A DNA stretch of 64,000 nt, taken from NCBI RefSeq assembly GCF_011043625.1, contig NZ_JAAKGT010000010.1, positions 1 through 64,000 of the forward strand, in the 5' to 3' direction. Below, one piece after another: positions 10,978 through 17,534 of this stretch. This DNA comes from Caulobacter sp. 602-2. GTDB lineage: Bacteria > Pseudomonadota > Alphaproteobacteria > Caulobacterales > Caulobacteraceae. The notes beneath the pieces are model-generated. The model saw only the letters and a list, made by a program, of their open reading frames with translations, was not told the DNA's origin and searched no databases. Numbering within the stretch: the stretch's first letter is position 1; every line of letters begins with the position of its first letter. A program made the translations under genes and the position numbers.

Positions 10978-11090
10978 GTCATCCCGGCCGTAGCGAAGCG
11001 GAGCGCCGGGACCTCCCACGCTGGCCACATCTGAAACGTGGGAGATCCCGGCTCTACGGACCGCTGACGCGGTCCTTCGACCGGGATGAC
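10978..11090. repeat. Palindromic intergenic repeat (GTCATCCCGG type)
   Basis: Outer arms GTCATCCCGG (10978-10987) and CCGGGATGAC (11081-11090) flank a second inverted pair, CGGGACCTCCCACG and CGTGGGAGATCCCG, around 11016-11050. A shorter relative is found at 15865-15898. Confidence 0.85.
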
Positions 11091-11178
11091 ACGCTTCTCG
11101 CGTGTTCAAGAAGGCGCCCGGAGCATGGTCGGGCGGCGCCCCATGGTCCGCCCGCCCCTCCCCTGCTAAAGCCCCGCC

Positions 11179-11946
11179 ATGCTCACCGACCCCTTCTTCT
11201 ACGCCGTCGCCATTCCCGCCGTGATCCTGGTGGGCCTGGCCAAGGGCGGGTTCGCGGGGATCGGGGTGGTGGCCACGCCCTTGATGGCCCTGGCGGTCGG
11301 GCCGGTGAAGGCCGCGGCGATCCTGCTGCCGCTCTTGATCGTGCAGGACGTCGTCGGCGTCTGGGCCTATCGCAAGACCTGGGACAAGGGCCTGCTGATC
11401 CTGATGACCCCGCCGGCGGCCTTCGGCATCTTCCTGGGCTGGGCGCTGGCGGCGCTGGTCTCGTCGGCGGCGGTGGAGCTGGCGGTGGGCCTGGTCTCCA
11501 TCCTGTTCGCCGCCCAGCGGCTGTGGGCCGAGCGGGCGGTCAAGGCCGCCGCCGCCATCGAGACCGGCCCGGCCCGCCCGTGGCTGGGCGTGCTGTGCGG
11601 CATGGCCTCGGGCTTCACCAGCCAGATCGCTCACGCCGGCGGCCCGCCCTTCCAGATCTACGTGCTGCCCCGCCGCCTGCCGCGCGACGTCTTCGTCGGC
11701 ACCAGCGCCATCTTCTTCGCCGTGGTCAACTGGATGAAGCTGCCGGCCTATATCGCCCTGGGCCAGTTCACGCCTCAGGTGCTGGCCACGGTGGCCGTGC
11801 TTCTGCCGGTGGCGATCGCCTCGACCTGGGCCGGCGTCCTCCTGGTGCGCAAGGTGCCGGCCGAGGGCTTCTACAAGGTGATCTACGTGCTTCTGATCCT
11901 GGTCGGAACCAAGCTGGCCTGGGACGGCTTCTTCGGATTGGCATGA
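11179..11946 (+). CDS. TauE/SafE family sulfite exporter
   Basis: A 255-residue membrane protein with about eight predicted helices in two related halves. The pattern VGLAKGGFAGIGVVATPLM near the N-terminus and GMASGFTSQIAHAGGPPF in the second half are the duplicated TauE/SafE signature. The family exports sulfite or related organosulfonate products; the actual substrate here is unknown. No SD of note: the ATG follows TAAAGCCCCGCC. It is preceded by a palindromic repeat. Confidence 0.9.
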   Translation: MLTDPFFYAVAIPAVILVGLAKGGFAGIGVVATPLMALAVGPVKAAAILLPLLIVQDVVGVWAYRKTWDKGLLILMTPPAAFGIFLGWALAALVSSAAVELAVGLVSILFAAQRLWAERAVKAAAAIETGPARPWLGVLCGMASGFTSQIAHAGGPPFQIYVLPRRLPRDVFVGTSAIFFAVVNWMKLPAYIALGQFTPQVLATVAVLLPVAIASTWAGVLLVRKVPAEGFYKVIYVLLILVGTKLAWDGFFGLA

Positions 11947-11991
11947 CGATTGGTCACGCTTGCGCGCCGCCCTTTCGGCGCCATGATGATC

Positions 11992-12005
11992 GACGTTTAT
12001 ACGTC
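11992..12005. repeat. Short inverted repeat upstream of the hemolysin III gene
   Basis: GACGT and ACGTC arms are separated by TTAT, 28 bases before the ATG at 12033. This may be an operator. The match is short and could be chance. Confidence 0.3.
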
Positions 12006-12032
12006 ACCGATTTTGAGTAGGCTGGGCGGGCC

Positions 12033-12698
12033 ATGACGATCTCAGACTTCACCAAGCACTACCCGACGACGGGCGCCAAGCTGGCCGACCTGATCGTGCA
12101 CCTGGCCGGACTGGCCTGCGCCCTGCTGGGCGGCGGCATCCTGCTGGGCCTGGCCTTCGGCCTGGGTTCGCTGGGCCAGATGGCCGCGATCGGGGTCTAC
12201 ACCATCGGCCTGGTGACCATGCTGTCGCTGTCGACCGCCTACAACTTCTCCAAGGCCCGCTGGCAGCCGCTGCTGCGCCGCTTCGACCACGCCGGCATCT
12301 TCATCATGATCGCCGCCTCCTACACCCCCTTCACCACCCAGAACCTCGAGGGCTGGTGGGCGATCGGCATGACCACGGCGGTGTGGAGCGTCGCGGCCCT
12401 GGGCGTGGCGGCCAAGCTGTTCCTGCCGGGCCTGGACAAGCGTTTCTGGGTCGGCCTCTACATGGCCATGGGCTGGCTGGTGCTGGTCGCCATCAAGCCG
12501 ATGATCGAGGGCCTGTCGTGGGTGGCGCTGCTGCTGCTGGCCATCGGGGGCCTCGTCTATTCCACCGGCACCGTCTTCTACCTGATGCGCCGGCTGAAGT
12601 TCCGCCGCGCCATCTGGCACGGCCACGTGATCGGCGGGGCCGGCCTGCACTATGCGGCCGTGCTGGTCGGGGTCGTCCTGGCCGGCGCCCGGGCCTAG
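12033..12698 (+). CDS. Hemolysin III (PAQR) family membrane protein
   Basis: A 221-residue seven-helix membrane protein. The first signature STAYNFSKARWQP is followed by RRFDHAGIFIMIAASYTPF, and near the C-terminus RAIWHGHVIGGAGLHY supplies the histidines of the predicted zinc site (D and H residues at the membrane interface). Family members are related to eukaryotic adiponectin receptors and yeast Izh proteins; the bacterial role is poorly defined, possibly lipid hydrolysis or membrane homeostasis. It is followed after 3 bases by the patatin gene, so the two are probably co-translated. Confidence 0.92.
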   Translation: MTISDFTKHYPTTGAKLADLIVHLAGLACALLGGGILLGLAFGLGSLGQMAAIGVYTIGLVTMLSLSTAYNFSKARWQPLLRRFDHAGIFIMIAASYTPFTTQNLEGWWAIGMTTAVWSVAALGVAAKLFLPGLDKRFWVGLYMAMGWLVLVAIKPMIEGLSWVALLLLAIGGLVYSTGTVFYLMRRLKFRRAIWHGHVIGGAGLHYAAVLVGVVLAGARA

Positions 12699-12701
12699 GC
12701 C

Positions 12702-13961
12702 ATGGAGCGCGGAGGGGACCGCGGGGGCGACAACAAGATCACGATCCAGGGCTTCTTCCGCGACTGGAAGGGCCCTGATCCCCTGCGCGGCAAGCGCCTG
12801 CCCGCCCCGCCGGCCGACGCCCACCACGTCGAGGCGGTCGATTTCCCCGGCGTGCGCCTGTCGATCGAGCAGGCCGAGGACGCGCTGAAGGCCGCGGCCG
12901 ACCGGCTGGCGCCGGTGCGCTCGCTGATCGGCCTGGACGAATTCAACATCCTGGCCCTGTCGGGCGGCGCAGCGGGCGGAGCCTATGGCGCCGGCGTGCT
13001 GACGGGCCTGACCAAGGCCGGCCGGCGGCCCGACTTCGCCATCGTCACCGGCGTCTCGACCGGCGCGCTGATCGCCCCCCTGGCCTTCCTCGGCCCGGCC
13101 TGGGACGACCGCCTGACCGAGGCCTATCTGGGCGGTCACGCCGCCGAACTGCTCAGCCTGCGCCGCCTGGCGCCCGCGCTGGGCCCCAGCATCTTCAAGG
13201 GCGAAAGCCTGGACGCCCTGGTCGAGCCGTTCGTCGACGAGACGATGATCGACGCCGTGGCGGCCGAGCACGCCAAGGGCCGGCGCCTGCTGATCGCCAC
13301 CACCAATCTCGACAACCAGCGGGCCTCGATCTGGGACATGGGCGCGATCGCCAGCCGGGGCGGCCCCCAGGCGGTGAAGCTGTTCCGCGAGGTGCTGGTG
13401 GCCTCGGCCACCGTGCCCGGCCTGTTCCCGCCCAAGATGATCGAGGTCGAGGCCGACGGCCGGCGGCACCAGGAGATGCACGTCGACGGCGGCGTGGCCG
13501 CGCCGCTGTTCCTGATGCCCGACGCCCTGCTGCACTGGCGCAATCTCGGCCAGCGCCTGCGCCGGGGACGGGTCTACGTCATCGTCAACACGGTGCTGGA
13601 TCCCTCGCCGCGCTCGACCCCGCCGGGCGTGGCCTCGATCATGGGCCGCAGCTTCGAGACCATGCTGCGCTTTTCCTATCGCCAGGCCCTGAGCCTGGCC
13701 GAGGGCTTCTGCACGCGCCACAACCTGCCGCTCAGCGTGGCCTCTATCCCTGGCGACTTCGACGGCATCAACATGCTGCGGTTCGAGACGCCGACCATGC
13801 GCAAGATCTACGACGCGGCCGAACGTCTGGCGATGGAAGACAAGATCTGGGCCAGTCCCGCGCTGGAGCCGACCGGCTGGCGGGGCCTGTTCAAGCGGGC
13901 GGGAGGCCGGCCCAAGGCCGAGCCGGGCGCGAGCAGCCTGGATCCGGCCGCCGACGCTTGA
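12702..13961 (+). CDS. Patatin-like phospholipase
   Basis: A 419-residue patatin-domain lipase. The oxyanion loop SGGAAGGAYGAG (residues 87-98), the nucleophile serine S119 in GVSTG and the catalytic aspartate D262 in VDGG form the Ser-Asp dyad. No signal peptide is visible. The first ~35 residues are charged and the last ~30 are disordered. It hydrolyses acyl esters of phospholipids or related lipids. It starts 3 bases after the hemolysin III gene, and a paired lipid-related role is a reasonable inference. No Shine-Dalgarno precedes the ATG, consistent with translational coupling. Confidence 0.92.
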   Translation: MERGGDRGGDNKITIQGFFRDWKGPDPLRGKRLPAPPADAHHVEAVDFPGVRLSIEQAEDALKAAADRLAPVRSLIGLDEFNILALSGGAAGGAYGAGVLTGLTKAGRRPDFAIVTGVSTGALIAPLAFLGPAWDDRLTEAYLGGHAAELLSLRRLAPALGPSIFKGESLDALVEPFVDETMIDAVAAEHAKGRRLLIATTNLDNQRASIWDMGAIASRGGPQAVKLFREVLVASATVPGLFPPKMIEVEADGRRHQEMHVDGGVAAPLFLMPDALLHWRNLGQRLRRGRVYVIVNTVLDPSPRSTPPGVASIMGRSFETMLRFSYRQALSLAEGFCTRHNLPLSVASIPGDFDGINMLRFETPTMRKIYDAAERLAMEDKIWASPALEPTGWRGLFKRAGGRPKAEPGASSLDPAADA

Positions 13962-14056
13962 ACACCGCCCGTCGTTTCAGGACCGAAATCGAGCGCAGTC
14001 ATCGCGCAGCACTGCGCCGCTAGGCAGGGCGGGTCTCAGCCACGCTCGATCCGGTC

Positions 14057-14539
14057 ATGCGCAAGTTCATCCTTCCCGCCCTCGCCGTCGCCCTTATCGC
14101 CACGACCGCCCACGCCCAGCCGCCCGGCGGCGGTCGGGGCCCTGGCGGCGGCGGCCCGCCTCCCGGCGGCGCGGGCGGTCCGGGCGGAGGCCCCGGGGGC
14201 GGCAAGCAGGCCGATCTCGGCAAGGTGGTGGTCGTCGGCGTCGTGCGGGCGATCGATCCCGCGACCGAACGGGTGACCATCGCCTACCAGGCCAACGAGG
14301 CGCTGAACTGGCCGGCGGGGGCCATGCCCTTCGCCATGGCCAAGCCCGGCATGCTGGGCGGCGTCGCGGTCGGCCAGACGGTGCGCTTCACCCTGTCGAA
14401 CCATCGCATCGCCGCCTTCCTGCCGGAGGGCGGCCCCGGCGCCCCGGCAGGTCGGGAAGGCCCTGGCGCGCCTCCGCCGCCCGGCGGCGGGCCGGGCCCC
14501 GATGGCGGCGGCGACCGTCCGCCGCCGCCGCCGCGCTGA
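14057..14539 (+). CDS. Secreted CusF-like protein with degenerate metal site
   Basis: A 160-residue exported protein. It has a signal peptide (cleavage after AHA, residue 20), a glycine/proline-rich linker (21-50), a CusF-type OB-fold (55-115) and a Gly/Pro-rich tail. GVVRAIDPATERVTI, then NWPAGAMPF, then VGQTVRFTL follow the CusF pattern. Compared with E. coli CusF ligands H36, W44, M47 and M49, here the equivalents are Y77, W85, G88 and M90, so two of four are lost. It may bind copper or silver weakly or do something else. No cus transport genes adjoin it. The next gene is convergent. Confidence 0.8.
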   Translation: MRKFILPALAVALIATTAHAQPPGGGRGPGGGGPPPGGAGGPGGGPGGGKQADLGKVVVVGVVRAIDPATERVTIAYQANEALNWPAGAMPFAMAKPGMLGGVAVGQTVRFTLSNHRIAAFLPEGGPGAPAGREGPGAPPPPGGGPGPDGGGDRPPPPPR

Positions 14540-14545
14540 CCTGGC

Positions 14546-15280
14546 TCAGACCTGGGCCAGGCCGCCGTCGACGAACACCTCGCCGCCGGTCATGAAGCTG
14601 GAGTCCGACGAGGCCAGGAACGCGGCCACCGCGCCGGTCTCGGCCGGATCGCCCATGCGCCCCAGCACCGTCGAGGCGCCCATGGCGGCCACGCCGTCCT
14701 CCCCCAGCACCTCCTGCGCCAGTTCGGTGGTGATCGGGCCGGGCGACATCACGTTGACCCGAACGCCCGTGCCGCGCAGGTCCAGCGCCCAGCTGCGCGC
14801 CAGGTTGCGCACGGCGGCCTTGGTGGCGCTGTAGATGCTGAAGGCCGGGGTGCCCATCACGCCGGTGCTGGAGCCGGTCAGGATGATCGAGCCGCCCTGC
14901 CCCATCAGCGGCAGCGCCTTCTGCACGGTGAACACCAGGCCCTTCACGTTGAGATCGAAGATCTGGTCGTAGTGCTCAACCGTGATCTCGCCCAGCGGCG
15001 CGAACGATCCAGTGCCGGCGTTGGCCAGCAGGATGTCGAGCCCGCCGCGCTCGGCCTTCACCGTCTCGTACAGCCGATCAAGATCGGCCGCCTCGGTCAC
15101 CGACCCGCGCACCGCCCGGGCGTTGGGGCCCAGCTCGCGCAGGGCCGCGTCCAGCGCCTCCTGCCGGCGTCCGAAGATGTAGACGAACGCGCCTTCCTCG
15201 ACGAAGCGCTTGGCCGCGCCCAGGCCGATGCCGCTTGCGCCGCCGGTGATCACGGCGGTCTTGCCTTCAAGTCTGCTCAT
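14546..15280 (-). CDS. SDR family oxidoreductase
   Basis: A 244-residue classical short-chain dehydrogenase. The cofactor loop is TGGASGIGLG (residues 12-21), NAG is at 87-89, catalytic N111 and serine at 137/138 are present, and Y150 with K154 complete the YxxxK motif. GRRQ after strand beta-2 favours NADPH. The C-terminus MTGGEVFVDGGLAQV is standard for the family. AAGGAGG lies 6 bases before the ATG. It is divergent from an HxlR regulator across 104 bases, which suggests it is induced through that regulator, perhaps by quinones or aldehydes (inference). Confidence 0.93.
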   Translation of the reverse strand: MSRLEGKTAVITGGASGIGLGAAKRFVEEGAFVYIFGRRQEALDAALRELGPNARAVRGSVTEAADLDRLYETVKAERGGLDILLANAGTGSFAPLGEITVEHYDQIFDLNVKGLVFTVQKALPLMGQGGSIILTGSSTGVMGTPAFSIYSATKAAVRNLARSWALDLRGTGVRVNVMSPGPITTELAQEVLGEDGVAAMGASTVLGRMGDPAETGAVAAFLASSDSSFMTGGEVFVDGGLAQV

Positions 15281-15323
15281 GTCTTGCCTCCTTCAGTGTG
15301 GCGGCAAGGGAGTTGGCGACCTA

Positions 15324-15354
15324 CATACCTATCGACAAGTATGCACCTTTTGGT
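15324..15354. promoter_or_regulatory. Candidate HxlR operator between the SDR and hxlR-type genes
   Basis: CATAC (15324-15328) and GTATG (15339-15343) form an inverted pair with 10 bases between. A further related half-site, GGTAAGT, starts at 15352. The segment lies between the two divergent starts (15280 and 15385), the expected place for autoregulation. Confidence 0.45.
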
Positions 15355-15384
15355 AAGTGCCCAGAAAGTTCGGATCCCGGAAAC

Positions 15385-15786
15385 ATGAGCGACGCTCCCC
15401 TCTGCGCGACCGGCTTCAGCTGCGGGCTGGACGCCACGCTTCGCGTGATCTCCGGCAAGTGGAAGCCGCTGATCCTCTATTTCCTGCTGCAGGGCCCCAC
15501 CCGCTACGGCGAGTTGCGCCGGGCCGTGCGCGGCGTCAGCGACAAGGTGCTGATCCAGCAGCTCAAGGAGCTGGAGGGCGACGACCTGGTCGTGCGCACC
15601 GACTACAAGGAGGTGCCGCCCAGGGTCGATTACAGCCTCACCCCGCTAGGGCTGAGCCTGACCAAGGCGCTGGAGCCGTTGTGCCTGTGGGGAACCGAGA
15701 ACATGGCCGAAGTGGCCCGGGTGCTCGCCCAGCGCCAGAGTTGGCCGGGACGATCGGAGCCGGTCGGCTCGCCTTCAGCTTCTTGA
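15385..15786 (+). CDS. HxlR-family transcriptional regulator
   Basis: A 133-residue winged-helix regulator. ATLRVISGKWKPLILYFL (from residue 16) is the HxlR signature, and YGELRRAVRGVSDKVLIQQL is the recognition helix region. The wing reads RTDYKEVPPRVDYSLTP. C13 sits at the position of the redox-sensing N-terminal cysteine of YodB/HypR-type members, and C7 is an extra one. That makes thiol sensing of electrophiles plausible but unproven. It is divergent from an SDR gene, its probable target. An in-frame upstream start at 15298 would run through the likely operator and is not favoured. Confidence 0.93.
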   Translation: MSDAPLCATGFSCGLDATLRVISGKWKPLILYFLLQGPTRYGELRRAVRGVSDKVLIQQLKELEGDDLVVRTDYKEVPPRVDYSLTPLGLSLTKALEPLCLWGTENMAEVARVLAQRQSWPGRSEPVGSPSAS

Positions 15787-15864
15787 GAACCGGGGCCCGG
15801 GCGTGATGGGCAGGGCATCGACCGCCGGACGGATGAGCCCAGACTCGGCGCCCGGTCACCTGGG

Positions 15865-15898
15865 TCCCGGATAAGCGCTACGCGCTTTCCGGGATGAC
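15865..15898. repeat. Short copy of the GTCATCCCGG-type palindrome
   Basis: TCCCGGA (15865-15871) pairs with TCCGGGA (15888-15894), and inside them AAGCGC pairs with GCGCTT. It continues into TGAC as in the longer copy at 10978-11090. It lies between convergent genes and may also end transcription. Confidence 0.7.
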
Positions 15899-15958
15899 GG
15901 GTGTAGGCGCTTCGATCTTTCGCGTCCGCCCCATCGGATACGGACGCAGGCCTGCGGC

Positions 15959-16282
15959 TCAGCCGGCCTTCTTCAGGTGGCGGGCGCGCAGCTTGGCGAC
16001 GTTCGGCGGGTCGGCGCGGAAGTCGGACGCCAGGCCCAGGCGCGCGTTGCACGAGGGGCAGCGCACGTGGTCGCTGTCGGCCAGTTCGACCGGCGGATCA
16101 AAGCGGGTGCCGCAGGGCTTGCACTTCCAGTCGCCGACGGCCGGCGGCGGCGGCGGGGCCGGCTCGGGGGTGACGACCTTGGCGGCCTTCTGCAGCCGCT
16201 CCAGCGGCGGCGGGCCGCCGGGCGCGGCGACGCCGCTCTTCAGGCTCAGGATCTTGCGGCGCGGGGGCTCGCTCTCGCTCAT
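15959..16282 (-). CDS. Zinc-ribbon-like small protein
   Basis: A 107-residue protein. The first half is a proline- and lysine-rich, probably disordered stretch (residues 1-48). The second half carries two CxxC knuckles, WKCKPCGTRF and VRCPSCNARL, with the spacing of a zinc ribbon. The C-terminus is basic (RARHLKKAG). It might bind nucleic acid or a protein partner. No specific family is recognised. It stands alone on the minus strand. Confidence 0.65.
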   Translation of the reverse strand: MSESEPPRRKILSLKSGVAAPGGPPPLERLQKAAKVVTPEPAPPPPPAVGDWKCKPCGTRFDPPVELADSDHVRCPSCNARLGLASDFRADPPNVAKLRARHLKKAG

Positions 16283-16343
16283 GACGCTCGACGATTTTGC
16301 GGACGGATCGACGCTAGCTGCATGATCGCGGCCGGAAACTCAA

Positions 16344-16363
16344 GCGCCGCGAGGTCGCGGCGC
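16344..16363 (-). terminator. Hairpin after the outer-membrane-protein candidate
   Basis: An 8-bp stem (GCGCCGCG, CGCGGCGC) with a 4-base loop lies 15 bases past the stop at 16378. On the minus strand it is followed by TTGAGTTTCC, a poor T-tract. Confidence 0.5.
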
Positions 16364-16377
16364 AAATCAAACGCCGG

Positions 16378-17355
16378 TCACCAATGCGGTTTGAGGCTGA
16401 ACGACAGGGCCACGACCGAGTCTTCCTGGGTCGCCATGCCCATGATCTGGTCCTTGGACTTGATCTCGCGGCGGATGTAGCCGACCGAGGCCTGCATCGG
16501 CCCGCGCCGCCAGCCCACGCCCGCCTGGGCGTCGCCGACCAGGCGGCTGCCGGTGTCGGAGGTGACGCCGGCCCGGGTCCAGTCGCCGTCCTGGCCGCGC
16601 AGAAGATTCATGCCGACCAGCTGACCGCTGGCGCCGGCGAACAGGTACCAGCGCCCGCGGTCGCCGAAGGTTTCGCTGCCGTCACGCACGCCCAGGCCGC
16701 TGATCACCCGGTCCTCGACGCTCTTGCCGATGCGAACCATGCCGCCGGCCTCGGCCGAACCGCCGGCCCCGCCGAAGCCCAGGCCCGCATGGGGCGTGAA
16801 GTCGACGGCCAGCTTGCCGGCGCCGAACTTGACCGCCGCCGGCCAGCCGCGCGAGACGCTGACATCGACGCTGTCGGCGTCGAAATTGGCCGCGCCGGGG
16901 CGCACCAGGCTGAGCGGGGCGCTCTGGGCCAGACGCGAGGAGCTGGCGACCGACACGCGCACGGAATCGACGCTGTGGCCGTTGTCGCCGACCACATAGC
17001 TGCCCGAGCGCCAGCTGACCGGCCCGCGCTCGTTGTAGTAGCGGTCGGCGTCCAGCAGGTTGGCGTCGCCATAGAGGCCCGCCGGCGACACCGAGAACAG
17101 CTCGCCCTCGGCCTCGACGGCCCGGGAGTCGGCCGGACGGGCGGTGAAGGCGGCGGCCGACGCCGGCGCGGCCTGCGACGGCTCGCGGCGGGTCAGATCC
17201 AGTTTCTGCAAGGTGGGTGTAAGAGGCGGCGCGGCGGCCGCCGGCTTGGCCGACGCCTTGCGCTTGCCCTTCCGGACAGCAGCTTCCGACGATGCCGCGG
17301 AAAGCGCCAGAGCGGCGCCGCAGCACGTCGCGATCGTCACGCAAACGATACGCAT
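16378..17355 (-). CDS. Probable outer-membrane beta-barrel protein
   Basis: A 325-residue exported protein starting MRIVCVTIATCCGAAL, with a signal peptide likely ending near SSEAA. A basic Pro/Ala-rich stretch (about 27-75) precedes a region of alternating hydrophobic and polar residues (SGSYVVGDNGHSVDSVRVSV, ASVGYIRREIKS), as in membrane beta-strands. The last residues, FSLKPHW, end in an aromatic residue, as required for BAM-dependent insertion. Pore or enzyme function is not evident; it is not clearly LpxR or a known porin. The start at 17355 is chosen because it alone yields a signal peptide. Two inverted repeats lie just upstream. Confidence 0.6.
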   Translation of the reverse strand: MRIVCVTIATCCGAALALSAASSEAAVRKGKRKASAKPAAAAPPLTPTLQKLDLTRREPSQAAPASAAAFTARPADSRAVEAEGELFSVSPAGLYGDANLLDADRYYNERGPVSWRSGSYVVGDNGHSVDSVRVSVASSSRLAQSAPLSLVRPGAANFDADSVDVSVSRGWPAAVKFGAGKLAVDFTPHAGLGFGGAGGSAEAGGMVRIGKSVEDRVISGLGVRDGSETFGDRGRWYLFAGASGQLVGMNLLRGQDGDWTRAGVTSDTGSRLVGDAQAGVGWRRGPMQASVGYIRREIKSKDQIMGMATQEDSVVALSFSLKPHW

Positions 17356-17385
17356 TGCGGATTCCCCAATCCCAATCCTGCCCAC

Positions 17386-17407
17386 CGTATCCGCCTGATC
17401 GGATACG
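17386..17407. repeat. Inverted repeat upstream of the outer-membrane-protein candidate
   Basis: CGTATCCG (17386-17393) and CGGATACG (17400-17407) are separated by 6 bases, 31-52 bases before the start at 17355. It is either an operator or a 5'-leader hairpin. Confidence 0.5.
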
Positions 17408-17436
17408 TCCACCGGGAAAACGCCGGCGTTCGGTGA

Positions 17437-17451
17437 ACAGTCAGTGACTGT
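17437..17451. promoter_or_regulatory. 15-bp palindrome, candidate operator
   Basis: ACAGTCA-G-TGACTGT is a perfect 7-bp-arm palindrome located between the nrdA terminator and the outer-membrane-protein candidate, about 82 bases upstream of the latter's start. The binding protein is unknown. Confidence 0.45.
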
Positions 17452-17470
17452 ATTGGTTCCGCGCAAAGAA

Positions 17471-17498
17471 ACAGCGGCGCGATGTGTCGCGCCGCTGT
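17471..17498 (-). terminator. Intrinsic terminator of nrdA
   Basis: A perfect 12-bp stem (ACAGCGGCGCGA 17471-17482, complement 17487-17498) has a 4-base loop. It is followed on the minus strand by TTTCTTTGCG, 37 bases past the stop. Confidence 0.85.
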
Positions 17499-17534
17499 GG
17501 TTAATCGTCGCTGCCGCGCCCTAGCGCGCCCGCA

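Noticed and set aside
16378-17355. Assignment of the outer-membrane candidate as LpxR (lipid A deacylase)
   Set aside because: The TDR-YTNG-type motif and catalytic residues of LpxR could not be found. Only the general barrel pattern and aromatic C-terminus are present.
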